Part shown: piece by piece, positions 9,609 through 18,914 of the stretch
Layout of the letters: each line of letters starts with the position of its first letter
How positions within the stretch are numbered: position 1 is the stretch's first letter
Source of the DNA: Gammaproteobacteria bacterium
GTDB lineage: Bacteria; Pseudomonadota; Gammaproteobacteria; SZUA-229
DNA: 64,000 bases
NCBI GenBank assembly: GCA_016744065.1
Contig: JADGFA010000019.1
Location: 2,912 to 66,911, forward strand
Direction: 5' to 3'
The notes under the pieces: generated by a model
Databases searched by the model: none
What the model was told of the DNA's origin: nothing
The model's input: the letters and a program-made list of their open reading frames with translations, nothing else
Translations under genes and position numbers: made by a program

Positions 9609-10361
9609 CTACCCTCTATACTTTTTTAACTGTTTAAAATAATACATTAGTGGCATATCAACATGTTTAGCCAATTCTTTAGCCCGTGCTTTAAACTCAC
9701 TTTTATTAAAACTCAGTTTAGTTTTACCACAGAACAGGACCCAGTTCCCTTTATAAACATCGCAAACATAAACTTCTAAAAACAGAGATTTAATTGCTTT
9801 CATCACTGGTGATGTGTTTTCCGGCAGGCTATGGAAATTAATAACCATCCAGCCATTATCACTCAGTGCTTTATAGCACTCGGCAATAAAATCGGCCTGC
9901 ACCTGCGTTTCACTCATGCCCCGCGCTTCATACAGGTCACTTAATAGCAATTCAATACTGGCGGGTTTAGTTTGCTTTATATAATCATTTGCATCGGCAC
10001 AGTGTACATGCAAACTTTTTACTTCTGGTAAATAAAACCATTCATAGGCAATATCAATCACTGCTTGCCTGATTTCCACCACCTGTATTTTTAATTGCGA
10101 ATAAAAGTGCTGTAAACACTGTACCAGCCCGCCACCACCTAGCCCCAGAATAGTCACGTTTAAAGCCGTGTTTTTTGCCTTAACAAAAACCAGCCCTAAC
10201 AACATAATTTGAGTATATTCATGCACCAGATAATATGGCTTATGTTTATAAATACAGCTTTGCTGCAAATCTGAAGCAAAGCTTAAGATTCTTTTATCAG
10301 CCTGCTCAGTTACAACAATTAAACCAGACTCATCTTCTGTGCGGTATAGCTCTTTCGTCAT
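9609..10361 (-). CDS. Spermidine-synthase-like class I methyltransferase-fold protein
   Basis: A 250-residue protein with the Rossmann-type nucleotide motif ILGLGGGGLVQ near residues 71-81, an acidic strand end VVEIRQAVIDIA that would hold the ribose of the cofactor, and the downstream LLLSDLYEA strand. This is the order seen in spermidine synthase-like proteins (PF01564). Typical SpeE proteins have a GGGDGG...E signature; here the loop is GLGGGGL, so the substrate may not be putrescine. There are no membrane segments. It is divergent from bioA (162 bases between starts), and its stop abuts the 102-bp array. Polyamine synthesis is possible but not shown. Confidence 0.75.
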   Translation of the reverse strand: MTKELYRTEDESGLIVVTEQADKRILSFASDLQQSCIYKHKPYYLVHEYTQIMLLGLVFVKAKNTALNVTILGLGGGGLVQCLQHFYSQLKIQVVEIRQAVIDIAYEWFYLPEVKSLHVHCADANDYIKQTKPASIELLLSDLYEARGMSETQVQADFIAECYKALSDNGWMVINFHSLPENTSPVMKAIKSLFLEVYVCDVYKGNWVLFCGKTKLSFNKSEFKARAKELAKHVDMPLMYYFKQLKKYRG

Positions 10362-10523
10362 CTAACACTTCACTATCTATATCTATATACTTCATGTAAT
10401 TCTCTGTTTTCTAAGCAATAGCAGAAAATAACGCGTTTGTTATAGCAAACTATCGACCTTACCATAAGCATAAGGTAAGGTAATAATCTGTTTAAATAGC
10501 CACCCTGAACAACATCAAGAGAT

Positions 10524-11804
10524 ATGGATTTATACCAGCAACTACTAGAGCAGGACAAACAACACATCTGGCACCCCTACTCTGCTCTGGGTAGTGATTT
10601 ACCAGTGTATCCTGTTGTTTCCGCCAGTGGTGTACGCCTCCAGCTTGCCGATGGCAGGGAGCTTATTGATGGTATGTCGTCCTGGTGGAGCGCCATTCAC
10701 GGTTATAACCACCCGGAGCTGAACCTTGCTCTGGAAAATCAGCTTAAAAGCATGAGCCACGTTATGTTTGGTGGCTTAACCCACCCCCCGGCGGTTGAGC
10801 TGGCCAGCACACTGGTGGATATTACCCCCGCACCACTAAACTCTGTTTTCTTTAGTGACTCCGGCTCAGTCTCCGTAGAAGTTGCAATGAAAATGGCTAT
10901 TCAATACTGGCACGATAAGCAACAGACTAATAAGCAGAAATTTTTAACCCTTCGTAGCGGCTATCACGGCGACACCTTTGGCGCCATGTCGGTTTGTGAT
11001 CCGATAACGGGTATGCACAGCTTATTTAACCAGTCACTTACTCAACAGGTTTTTATTGATTCCCCTACCAGCCCTTTTGGTGAAGCCTGTAATGAAACTG
11101 ACCTGAAAAACCTGACAACGGCACTTGAACAACACCACGCAACATTAGCCGCTTTTATTCTCGAGCCGGTTGTTCAGGGCGCGGGTGGCATGCACTTTTA
11201 TTCTGCTGATTATTTAAATAAGGCACGCGCACTTTGTGATGAATTTAATGTCCTGTTAATTTTTGATGAAATCGCTACAGGCTTTGGTCGCACTGGTAGA
11301 TTATTTGCCTGCGAATTTAGCCAGATTGAACCTGATATCATGTGTATTGGTAAAGCACTCACCGGTGGCTATTTAACACTTGCAGCAACACTGACCAATA
11401 CAGAGGTTGCTCAAACTATCTCTAATGGTGACCCGGGGGTGTTTATGCATGGGCCTACCTTTATGGCCAACCCACTTGCCTGTTCAGCAGCAAATGCCAG
11501 CATTAAAATTTTACAACAATCTAACTGGCAGACTAAAATAAATAAGATTGAATCATGGCTTTCTGCTGCGCTGGAAAAATGCGTTACGCTTACCAAAGTC
11601 AAAGATGTTCGGGTACTTGGCGCAATTGCTGTGGTTGAGTGCATGGAAGCAGTTGACATGAAAATCATTCAAGCCGCTTTTGTAGATAAAGGAGTATGGA
11701 TTAGACCATTTGGTAAACTAATTTATTTAATGCCTCCTTACATCATTGACCAGCAAGATACCGAGCAACTGTGTAATGCCATTTTTGAAATACTTAATGA
11801 TTAA
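10524..11804 (+). CDS. bioA: Adenosylmethionine-8-amino-7-oxononanoate aminotransferase
   Basis: A 426-residue class III PLP aminotransferase. It transfers an amino group from S-adenosylmethionine to KAPA, giving DAPA in biotin synthesis (cytoplasmic). Visible features are the N-terminal HIWHPY and GMSSWW motifs diagnostic for BioA, SGYHGDTFGAMSV, the FDEIATGFGRTG strand with the PLP-binding aspartate, and the Schiff-base lysine at K277 in CIGKALTGG. Length matches the family. It is not clustered with other bio genes; the next gene 32 bases downstream is an SPFH protein. The ATG start at 10524 keeps the expected N-terminus. Confidence 0.95.
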   Translation: MDLYQQLLEQDKQHIWHPYSALGSDLPVYPVVSASGVRLQLADGRELIDGMSSWWSAIHGYNHPELNLALENQLKSMSHVMFGGLTHPPAVELASTLVDITPAPLNSVFFSDSGSVSVEVAMKMAIQYWHDKQQTNKQKFLTLRSGYHGDTFGAMSVCDPITGMHSLFNQSLTQQVFIDSPTSPFGEACNETDLKNLTTALEQHHATLAAFILEPVVQGAGGMHFYSADYLNKARALCDEFNVLLIFDEIATGFGRTGRLFACEFSQIEPDIMCIGKALTGGYLTLAATLTNTEVAQTISNGDPGVFMHGPTFMANPLACSAANASIKILQQSNWQTKINKIESWLSAALEKCVTLTKVKDVRVLGAIAVVECMEAVDMKIIQAAFVDKGVWIRPFGKLIYLMPPYIIDQQDTEQLCNAIFEILND

Positions 11805-11836
11805 AACCATACTGCAACATAAAGGAATTAGAAGAT

Positions 11837-12790
11837 ATGATTATTGAAGAAATATTAGGCTTAATATTAAATTTCTGGGTTGGCCTGGCCATCCTTATTT
11901 TTATTTTATTAAAAAAATCAATTCAATTTGTGCCACAGAACCGAGCCTTCATTGTAGAACGATTTGGTAAATACAACCAAACCATGGAAGCTGGTTTAAA
12001 TTTTATGATTCCTTTCATTGATAAAGTTTCCTACGACCGCTCATTAAAAGAACAAGCTGCGGATGTACCTAGCCAGGGCGCAATCACTAAAGATAACATC
12101 TCACTTATTGTCGATGGCGTACTTTATTTAAAAGTACTTGACCCTTACAAGGCATCTTACGGCGTAGATAACTATGCTTATGCTGTTACCCAGTTAGCAC
12201 AGACCACCATGCGTTCTGAAATTGGTAAAATTGATTTAGATAAGACCTTTGAAGAACGAGACAGTTTAAATATCAATATTGTCAATAGTATAAACCTGGC
12301 TGCAGAGCCCTGGGGCGTACAGGTTTTACGCTATGAAATAAAAGACATTGAGCCACCCCGCTCAGTGCTCGAAGCAATGGAACGTCAAATGAAAGCCGAA
12401 CGTGATAAACGCGCCTCTATTTTAGAATCTGAAGGAGAGCGCCAATCAGCCATTAATGTAGCAGAGGGACAAAAACGTGCAATCGTATTAACGGCTGAAG
12501 CAGATAGAGCGGAACAGATTCTTCGCGCTGAAGGTGAAGCCCAGGCCATTATTGCTGTTGCCAATGCAAAAGCAAAAGCAATTGAAACCATCGGTAAAGT
12601 CGCCGATACAGCTGAAGGACAAAAAGCCATTCAGCTCGATCTGGCAGGCCAGGCCATTGAAGCCAAACAGGCCATTGCAAAAGAGTCGTCTGTTGTATTA
12701 CTTCCAGAAAATCAGACAAGTGCCTCCAACATGGTAGCGGAAGCCATGACAATTATTAACGCCATTAATAAGAAATCAACCGAGTTATAA
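11837..12790 (+). CDS. SPFH/stomatin-family membrane protein (paraslipin/QmcA type)
   Basis: A 317-residue protein with one N-terminal membrane segment (about residues 8-27), then the SPFH/Band 7 domain (VPQNRAFIVERFGKY to about residue 190) and an alanine/glutamate-rich coiled coil (about 190-270) that drives oligomerisation. The motif pattern VERFGKY...GLNFMIPF matches the QmcA/paraslipin branch. Such proteins form large membrane rings or microdomains. An NfeD-family gene follows two bases after its stop, the standard partner arrangement, so the two are surely one operon. An AAGGA ribosome site precedes the ATG. Confidence 0.92.
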   Translation: MIIEEILGLILNFWVGLAILIFILLKKSIQFVPQNRAFIVERFGKYNQTMEAGLNFMIPFIDKVSYDRSLKEQAADVPSQGAITKDNISLIVDGVLYLKVLDPYKASYGVDNYAYAVTQLAQTTMRSEIGKIDLDKTFEERDSLNINIVNSINLAAEPWGVQVLRYEIKDIEPPRSVLEAMERQMKAERDKRASILESEGERQSAINVAEGQKRAIVLTAEADRAEQILRAEGEAQAIIAVANAKAKAIETIGKVADTAEGQKAIQLDLAGQAIEAKQAIAKESSVVLLPENQTSASNMVAEAMTIINAINKKSTEL

Positions 12791-12792
12791 AT

Positions 12793-13266
12793 ATGATTGC
12801 TGAATATATCAATACTCATCAGGCCGAGTTCTGGATCATGCTTGGTTTTTTAATGCTAGTAATTGAAGTAAGCACCGGGCTTGTTACGGGTATTTTATTA
12901 TTTGGTGGTATCGGCAGCATTATTACCGGGCTGCTAATGCTGGCAGGAATACTTAATGAAACCTGGGAAATCGGTATCGCCAGCAGCGCTATTTGCGCGG
13001 TAATTATTACCCTTATATTATGGAAACCATTAAAAAAAATGCAGAATGCCGATATACCCAGTAAAGACAACAGCAGTGATTTAGTGGGTTATGAATTTGT
13101 ATTGCAGCAGGATATTAATTTACTAAAAACCGGAACGACTCAGTACTCTGGCATTGAATGGAAAGTTGAAATACATAAAGATGCGAAGGCAGATGAAATT
13201 AGCGCTGCAACCCGAGTTATTGTTTGCTCTGTAGATGTAGGAAAATTTCGAGTTAAACCTGTTTAG
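12793..13266 (+). CDS. NfeD-like membrane protein, partner of the SPFH protein
   Basis: A 157-residue protein with two to three hydrophobic helices in residues 12-80 (glycine-rich, FGGIGSIITGLLMLAGIL), followed by a soluble C-terminal OB-fold domain (about 95-157) containing GTTQYSGIEWKVEI, typical of short NfeD proteins (YbbK-type). These partner SPFH proteins and control membrane-protein quality. It begins two bases after the stomatin gene's stop. Confidence 0.9.
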   Translation: MIAEYINTHQAEFWIMLGFLMLVIEVSTGLVTGILLFGGIGSIITGLLMLAGILNETWEIGIASSAICAVIITLILWKPLKKMQNADIPSKDNSSDLVGYEFVLQQDINLLKTGTTQYSGIEWKVEIHKDAKADEISAATRVIVCSVDVGKFRVKPV

Positions 13267-13408
13267 TTGACAACAGACTAACCCAAACAGGTTAAGAATG
13301 ATTACCACAAAGATAAGGGAAGTCATTTTTATTTAATCTTTATCCAGGAGAGATACCTGGGAAAAGCCAATATATACCTCTGTAAAACCTTACCTCTGTG
13401 GCAAAAAC

Positions 13409-13528
13409 TTATAATTCTTCTGAATTACAGGTCTTCATTAAACGAGTAATTCGATATCCGAGAACACCAAACACTGTAATTGATCCAATCACACCAAAAA
13501 CCGCTAAAATTGCAGTAGCATCTAACAT
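13409..13528 (-). CDS. 39-residue single-pass membrane microprotein
   Basis: A short reading frame missed by ordinary length cut-offs. The product runs MLDATAILAVFG... and ends TCNSEEL: a short acidic start, a glycine/valine/isoleucine helix at about residues 6-24, then a basic stretch (YRITRLMK) and an acidic tail. That gives one membrane span, with the basic side probably cytoplasmic. GAGAG lies about 8 bases upstream of the ATG as a ribosome site. The overlapping 60-codon plus-strand frame has no such features. It is convergent with the NfeD gene. I know no named family. Confidence 0.7.
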   Translation of the reverse strand: MLDATAILAVFGVIGSITVFGVLGYRITRLMKTCNSEEL

Positions 13529-13684
13529 CTTTAAATCTCTCTATAATATTTCATTGGGGGGGAGCCTGAAAGGCGCGTGAAATTTAATTGATTTCTAATA
13601 TAGATTCAACCATAAATTTATAAAGGTTAAATGTCTGCAATTATACATTTGCTACTCTGAGTATTAGGGAGAGCCTCACGCACA

Positions 13685-14590
13685 GGCATTAGTCGGGGAT
13701 CAGATCCTTCGCTAGTGCTCAGGATGACAGACCTGATGAACGTTAAAGTTTATATATTTAACTTTAACAACATTACTTTCACTTCGTCATCCTGAGCACT
13801 AGCAAAAAATCTACTGCCATGAAATAACAGCACTCACAGAATTAAAAACCCTTAATTAACACTTCGAATGACAGGCTTAATGGAATTTAAACTTATAGTC
13901 TTAACGTTAAACAACATTACCCCCACTCTGTCATTCTGTGCACCGGCGAAGAATCTGCTACCATGAAATAACAATACTGAACTAGAGCTAAAGCCCCTTC
14001 GTTACCACCTCGGGTGATAGACTTGATGAAAATTAAATTCATGACATTTAACTTTATCAGCATTACTTTCACGTTGTCATTCTGAGCACTAACAAAAAAT
14101 CTACTGCCATGAAATAACAGCACTCAACCAGAAAGGCAAAGCCCTTCTCTAACACCCCGAATAACAGGCTTAATGGAATTTAAACTTATAGCATTAATAT
14201 ATTAAACAGCATTACCCACCCCACCCTGTCATTCTGAGCGTTAGCGAAGAATCTTTTACCATGAACTAACAATACTGAATTAGAGTCAAAACCCTTTCGT
14301 TAGCACCTTAAGTGACAGGTTTGATAGAATTTAAACTCATGACATTTAACTTTACCGGTATTACTTTCACCTTATCATTCTGAACGCTAACAAAGAACTT
14401 GCTCCCATGAAATAGCAGCACTCAACCAGAGGGGCAAGATTTTCTCTAACACCCTGAATAACAGGTTTAATAAAATTTAAACTTATAGCATTAATGCTAA
14501 GCAGCATTACCACCCCACCCTGTCATTCTGAGCGTTAGCGAAGAATCTTTTGCCATGAAGTAACAGCTAAAACCAGAGCTAAAGACCTTC
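13685..14590. repeat. Alternating tandem array, about 146-bp half-units (about 292-bp period)
   Basis: The word CCATGAA and variants recurs with its CCAT at 13817, 13961, 14107, 14259, 14405 and 14553, so units are 144-152 bases. Odd and even units differ: odd ones continue 'agcactca...' and share TTTAAACTTATAG; even ones continue 'aatactga...' and share CATGACATTTAACTTTA. The true period is therefore a pair of about 292 bases. Each unit holds a copy of GTCATTCTGAGCGTTAGCG or a variant, the reverse complement of the core in the array at 9.0 kb. The left end (13695-13805) is a long imperfect palindrome. No gene is present between 13529 and 14615. Confidence 0.9.
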
Positions 14591-14615
14591 GTTAATCCTC
14601 TAATGACATGCACTC

Positions 14616-15776
14616 TTAGTCCCACTTAAGCCCGCCCCCCGTCTGATACTCTGTAACCCGTGTTTCAAAAAAGTTTTTTTCTTTTCGCATATTTGCCTGC
14701 TCATCCAGCCAGCTTAATGTATTTTTTGCTCCCGGAAAGGGAGCTTCATGTTTTAAAGATTTAGCTCGGCGATTAGCAATATAACGAAACTGCTCCACAT
14801 GATCTTTTGCTGTATAGCCCAGAATGGGGTCACACATAATGTAATTAGCATATTCAATTTCACAGGCTTCGGCTTCCTGCCACATATTAGAAATCAACTT
14901 TGGATCAAGCTTTACATCATTCTCCAGAACAATCTGATTAACAACACGTATGCCAAAAGCACAATGTAAAACCTCGTCTCGCATAATATACTGCAACTGC
15001 TCTGCTGTGCCTGTCATCAGACCTCGCCGCTGTAGTGAAAAGATGGGGCTAAATCCATTATAAAACCAGCAACCTTCAAATATACCGGCAAAAAAAGTAT
15101 ATGACATAACAAAATTTTCTAACTCATCTTTATCTTTTAGATCTATATCAGGACGTAATACAGAGTTTATTTTTTCATTTGCCATTTGTATCTTGCCATT
15201 AATGGCGGGTACAACTCGATAGCGATTATATATCTCACCCTGATCAAGACCAATTGACTCAATACAATGTTGGTAAGTCCAGGTATGTAGCGCTTCTTCA
15301 TACACCTGACGTGCCTGATAAATCTGTAATTCAGGTGCTGTCATTTTTTCCATTACTGCGAGCCCCACATTACGCATTGCCAGTATGTCGGAGGTTGTTA
15401 AATATGACAGTACGTTTTCATATACGTGTTTTTCTTCTAGCGTTAAACGATGATGATAATCATGCACATCTTTAGACATATTAATATCCAGTGGCGTCCA
15501 GTGATTACGATTAGCATTAAGCCAGAATTCCCAGGCCCACGGATATTTAAACGGTGCCAACTGATTAATATCTGTCTTGCCATTGATAACTCTTTTATCA
15601 TCTGCTCGCACAGGTTCAAGCGCTTCAGGCGGCAGCTTTAACTCTGATTTCTTTTCTTCATTTAGTTTTAATGCCTGCTCCACATGTAACATGTCATTTT
15701 CTGAATTGCTTTTTTCTGTTGTTCCTGCTTTAGTTGCATTTGAAAATGATGCAACTGGATCATCCCAATTTAACAT
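14616..15776 (-). CDS. nrdB: Class Ia ribonucleoside-diphosphate reductase, beta subunit
   Basis: A 386-residue ferritin-like protein that carries the diiron-tyrosyl radical cofactor for NrdA. Alignment by spacing with the E. coli enzyme gives metal ligands D130, E161 and H164 and the radical tyrosine Y168 (EALHTWTY), so it is a true tyrosyl-radical type. The C-terminal tail ends in an aromatic/acidic peptide (GGGLKWD), as expected for docking on NrdA. It follows nrdA after 71 bases on the same strand and is presumably co-transcribed and under the same upstream riboswitch, though translational control would act directly only on nrdA. Confidence 0.96.
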   Translation of the reverse strand: MLNWDDPVASFSNATKAGTTEKSNSENDMLHVEQALKLNEEKKSELKLPPEALEPVRADDKRVINGKTDINQLAPFKYPWAWEFWLNANRNHWTPLDINMSKDVHDYHHRLTLEEKHVYENVLSYLTTSDILAMRNVGLAVMEKMTAPELQIYQARQVYEEALHTWTYQHCIESIGLDQGEIYNRYRVVPAINGKIQMANEKINSVLRPDIDLKDKDELENFVMSYTFFAGIFEGCWFYNGFSPIFSLQRRGLMTGTAEQLQYIMRDEVLHCAFGIRVVNQIVLENDVKLDPKLISNMWQEAEACEIEYANYIMCDPILGYTAKDHVEQFRYIANRRAKSLKHEAPFPGAKNTLSWLDEQANMRKEKNFFETRVTEYQTGGGLKWD

Positions 15777-15847
15777 GACTATTACCTTTTATTTTTTTCC
15801 GATTCCCCTGACAATAAGAACCAGGGTGCATTATTAATTAACCTGGC

Positions 15848-18688
15848 TTATTGACAGGCATCACACTCTGGATCAAGTATTGAACACACATTCACTGTTT
15901 CATGCTCAACAGGTTCAGATTGATTAACTGATTTTTCCATATGCGTTGCACCAATCGAACGCAGATAATAAGTTGTTTTTAAACCACGCACCCAGGCTAA
16001 TTTGTATAATTGATCAAGTTTTTTACCGGAAGGCTCCGCCATATATAAATTTAAACTCTGGGACTGATCAATCCATTTTTGACGACGCGCGCCTGCTTCA
16101 ATTAACCAACGTGTATCAATTTCAAAAGCGGTTGCATATAATTCTTTAATTTCCTGTGGAATTCGATCTATATTTTCAACTGAACCGTCATAGTATTTAA
16201 GGTCATTAACCATCACTTCATCCCAGAGGTTTTTTTCTTTAAGCGCCCTTACAAGATATTCATTAACCACAACAAACTCACCGGACAAGTTAGATTTAAC
16301 GTAAAGATTTTGATATGTTGGCTCTATCGACTGACTCACACCACATATATTTGAAATAGTTGCCGTAGGCGCTATCGCCAGGCAATTACTATTACGCATG
16401 CCCTGCTTTAACACGGTTGCTCTTAATTCATCCCAGTCCAGCGTACTGCTGGTGTCACACTCAATATAGTTTCCCCGCTCAACTATCATTTTATTATGTG
16501 AGTCAAAAGGTAAAATCCCCTGGCTCCATAAAGAGCCCGGGTAACTGGAATACTGCCCCCGTTCCGCAGCCAGATTTGATGAAGCTTTTATTGCATAATA
16601 ACTAACTGCTTCCATAGACATATCAGCAAACTCAACAGCCTGCTCACCATTGTATGCAATATTTAATTTGTACAATGCATCCTGAAAACCCATAATACCT
16701 AGCCCTGTTGGCCGATGTCGCAAATTAGAGTTTCTCGCCTGGGGCACAGAATAATAATTATAATCCACAACGTTATCCAGCATTCTAATCGCGGTATTAA
16801 TGGTTTTTTCTAACATCTCCATATTCAGTCCATTTTCATCCACGTGGGCGGCAAGATTAACTGAGCCAAGATTACACACGGCGACTTCATTATCATTTGT
16901 GTGCAGAGTTATTTCTGTACAAAGATTTGAACTATGCACTACACCTAAATGCTGATTTGTATATCTCACATTGCACGGGTCTTTAAACGTGATCCATGGA
17001 TGGCCAGTTTCAAATAACATGCCAAGCATTTTTCTCCATAACTCTAATGCATTAAGTGTTTTAAATAATTTAATTTCCCCCCGCGCTGCCTTTTCTTCAT
17101 ATACCTCATAAGCTATTTCAAATTCAGAGCCAAATAATTCATGTAGCTCGGGTGTTTCTTCAGGTGAAAAAAGCGTCCAGTTTTTTTCTTCTACCACACG
17201 CTTCATAAATAAATCTGGCACCCAGTTAGCGGTATTCATATCATGGGTACGCCGGCGCTCATCACCGGTGTTTTTTCGCAGATCTAAAAACTCTTCTATA
17301 TCAATATGCCAGGTTTCCAGGTAAGCACACATAGCCCCTTTACGCTTGCCCCCCTGGTTAACAGCAACAGCCGTGTCATTAGCCACTTTTAAAAAGGGCA
17401 CAACGCCCTGCGACTTACCATTTGTACCTTTAATATGTGAGCCCAGCCCTCTCACCCTTGACCAGTCATTACCTAAGCCACCGGCAAATTTTGATAACAA
17501 TGCATTATCTTTAAATGAATTATATATTCCCTCTAAATCATCAGGCACTGTTGTCAGGTAACAGGAGGATAACTGAGGGCGCAATGTAGCTGAATTAAAT
17601 AAAGTAGGCGTTGAACTCATAAATTTAAATGAAGACAATAATTTATAAAATTCAATCGTACGTTCTTCACGGTTTACTTCATTTATAGCCAGACCCATCG
17701 CAACACGCATAAAAAAAGCCTGGGGAAGCTCTATCCGGCTATCTTCCTCACGAATAAAATAACGATCATAAAGTGTCTGCAAACCAAGGTAGGAAAACTG
17801 ATAATCACGCTCTGGTAATAATGCACTGGCTAATTCATCAAGATCATAACGCAGCAACTCGCTATCCAGCAGTTCCTTATCAACTGCTTTTTTAATATAA
17901 TTTTTAAAGTAATCAGCATATAATTCCGTCATTTCCGACTGTGTTGCTTCCTGCTCGTAACCGTAAAGAAAAGTAAGAGCTTCGCGACGTAAATTATCCA
18001 GTAACAGTCTTGCAGATACCCGTGAATAATTGGGTTCACTATCAATCATGCTACGTGCACTCAATACTAACGTGGCATATAAATCACTTTCACTCATACC
18101 GTCATACACTGAAGTTGATACGGCTTTTATGAGTAGATCTTTATCCACCGACTCAAGGCCGACGACGGCTTCATTGATAATTTTTTCCAGGCGGGTAATA
18201 TTAAGCGGCTTCTTACTACCGTCTTTATAACTAATATTAATTACGCTCAGGTTTTTCTGTAAATCAACTTCATCATTCTGTTCATCTGCTCGTTTTTGTG
18301 CGTGTTGCTCACGATATAATACATAGGCTCGGGCAACCTTCTGCTCACCATTGCGCATCAATGCAAGCTCTACCTGGTCCTGAATATTTTCAATATGCAC
18401 AATGCCATTTTCAGGCAAGTGACGAAACAGTGCATCCATTACCTGGGATGTTAATAACTCAACCGTCTCACGTACTCGACTGGAAGCCGCTGCCGTTCCA
18501 CCTTCAACCGCCAGAAAAGCTTTTGTTAATGCGACAATAATTTTACTGCGATCAAATGCCGTCTGCTTTCCGTTACGTCGAATAACATGACTAAATGAAT
18601 TATCTGGTGATGAGCGAGAAAAAGCCTCGGACTGTTTATGCGTGCTGGAATGAATGTTGATAGATGGACTAATAGAGTCGGTTTGCAT
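15848..18688 (-). CDS. nrdA: Class Ia ribonucleoside-diphosphate reductase, alpha subunit, with two ATP-cones
   Basis: A 946-residue enzyme that reduces ribonucleoside diphosphates for DNA synthesis. Two N-terminal ATP-cone-like regions are visible (about residues 33-140 starting HVIRRNGKQTAFDRSKI, and about 147-250 starting VINISYKDGSKKPLNI); this is longer than the 761-residue E. coli enzyme and like the Pseudomonas type. Catalytic features are the cysteine in SSCYLTT, NLCTEI with the thiyl-radical cysteine and glutamate, and the C-terminal redox pair in ECDACQ. The ATG at 18686-18688 follows an AGGGGA ribosome site. The leader contains a cobalamin riboswitch and two NrdR-box-like sites. 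Confidence 0.97.
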   Translation of the reverse strand: MQTDSISPSINIHSSTHKQSEAFSRSSPDNSFSHVIRRNGKQTAFDRSKIIVALTKAFLAVEGGTAAASSRVRETVELLTSQVMDALFRHLPENGIVHIENIQDQVELALMRNGEQKVARAYVLYREQHAQKRADEQNDEVDLQKNLSVINISYKDGSKKPLNITRLEKIINEAVVGLESVDKDLLIKAVSTSVYDGMSESDLYATLVLSARSMIDSEPNYSRVSARLLLDNLRREALTFLYGYEQEATQSEMTELYADYFKNYIKKAVDKELLDSELLRYDLDELASALLPERDYQFSYLGLQTLYDRYFIREEDSRIELPQAFFMRVAMGLAINEVNREERTIEFYKLLSSFKFMSSTPTLFNSATLRPQLSSCYLTTVPDDLEGIYNSFKDNALLSKFAGGLGNDWSRVRGLGSHIKGTNGKSQGVVPFLKVANDTAVAVNQGGKRKGAMCAYLETWHIDIEEFLDLRKNTGDERRRTHDMNTANWVPDLFMKRVVEEKNWTLFSPEETPELHELFGSEFEIAYEVYEEKAARGEIKLFKTLNALELWRKMLGMLFETGHPWITFKDPCNVRYTNQHLGVVHSSNLCTEITLHTNDNEVAVCNLGSVNLAAHVDENGLNMEMLEKTINTAIRMLDNVVDYNYYSVPQARNSNLRHRPTGLGIMGFQDALYKLNIAYNGEQAVEFADMSMEAVSYYAIKASSNLAAERGQYSSYPGSLWSQGILPFDSHNKMIVERGNYIECDTSSTLDWDELRATVLKQGMRNSNCLAIAPTATISNICGVSQSIEPTYQNLYVKSNLSGEFVVVNEYLVRALKEKNLWDEVMVNDLKYYDGSVENIDRIPQEIKELYATAFEIDTRWLIEAGARRQKWIDQSQSLNLYMAEPSGKKLDQLYKLAWVRGLKTTYYLRSIGATHMEKSVNQSEPVEHETVNVCSILDPECDACQ

Positions 18689-18691
18689 GTT

Positions 18692-18908
18692 TATCCCCTG
18701 GCTTTAGATAAGAGTCCTGTTTTCAGGGCCAGAGAGGAAAGGGCATGCAAATTGAAGGCGGCGCTTTCCACCCTGAGCCTATACGCGAGACTCGGGTATA
18801 TTTAATTTAAGCACCACAGGTAATCGGACTTAAGGAGCTTTGCTCCTATCACCGTTGCGCGACAGTCCCGGATTTTAACCGGATTCCCCCACAATGCCTT
18901 TTCGACCA
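18692..18908 (-). promoter_or_regulatory. Cobalamin riboswitch in the nrdAB leader
   Basis: Read on the minus strand, the leader contains the aptamer core GGGAATCC, then GGTTAAAATCCGGGACTG, then TCGCGCAACGGTGA, followed by the variable P-stem GGAGcaaaGCTCC and the B12 box AAGTCCGATTACCTGTGG (plus-strand 18813-18831). This order and wording is the adenosylcobalamin riboswitch consensus. Downstream, GCCAG (plus 18698-18702, overlapping the nrdA ribosome site) can pair with CTGGC (18728-18732), offering a site-sequestering stem. In Gram-negative bacteria these riboswitches usually turn translation down when cobalamin is abundant. The outer boundaries are approximate. Confidence 0.93.
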
Positions 18909-18914
18909 AAACAA

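Noticed and set aside
13398-13580. 60-codon plus-strand frame as a gene
   Set aside because: No ribosome site or sensible protein; the opposite strand carries a better supported microprotein.
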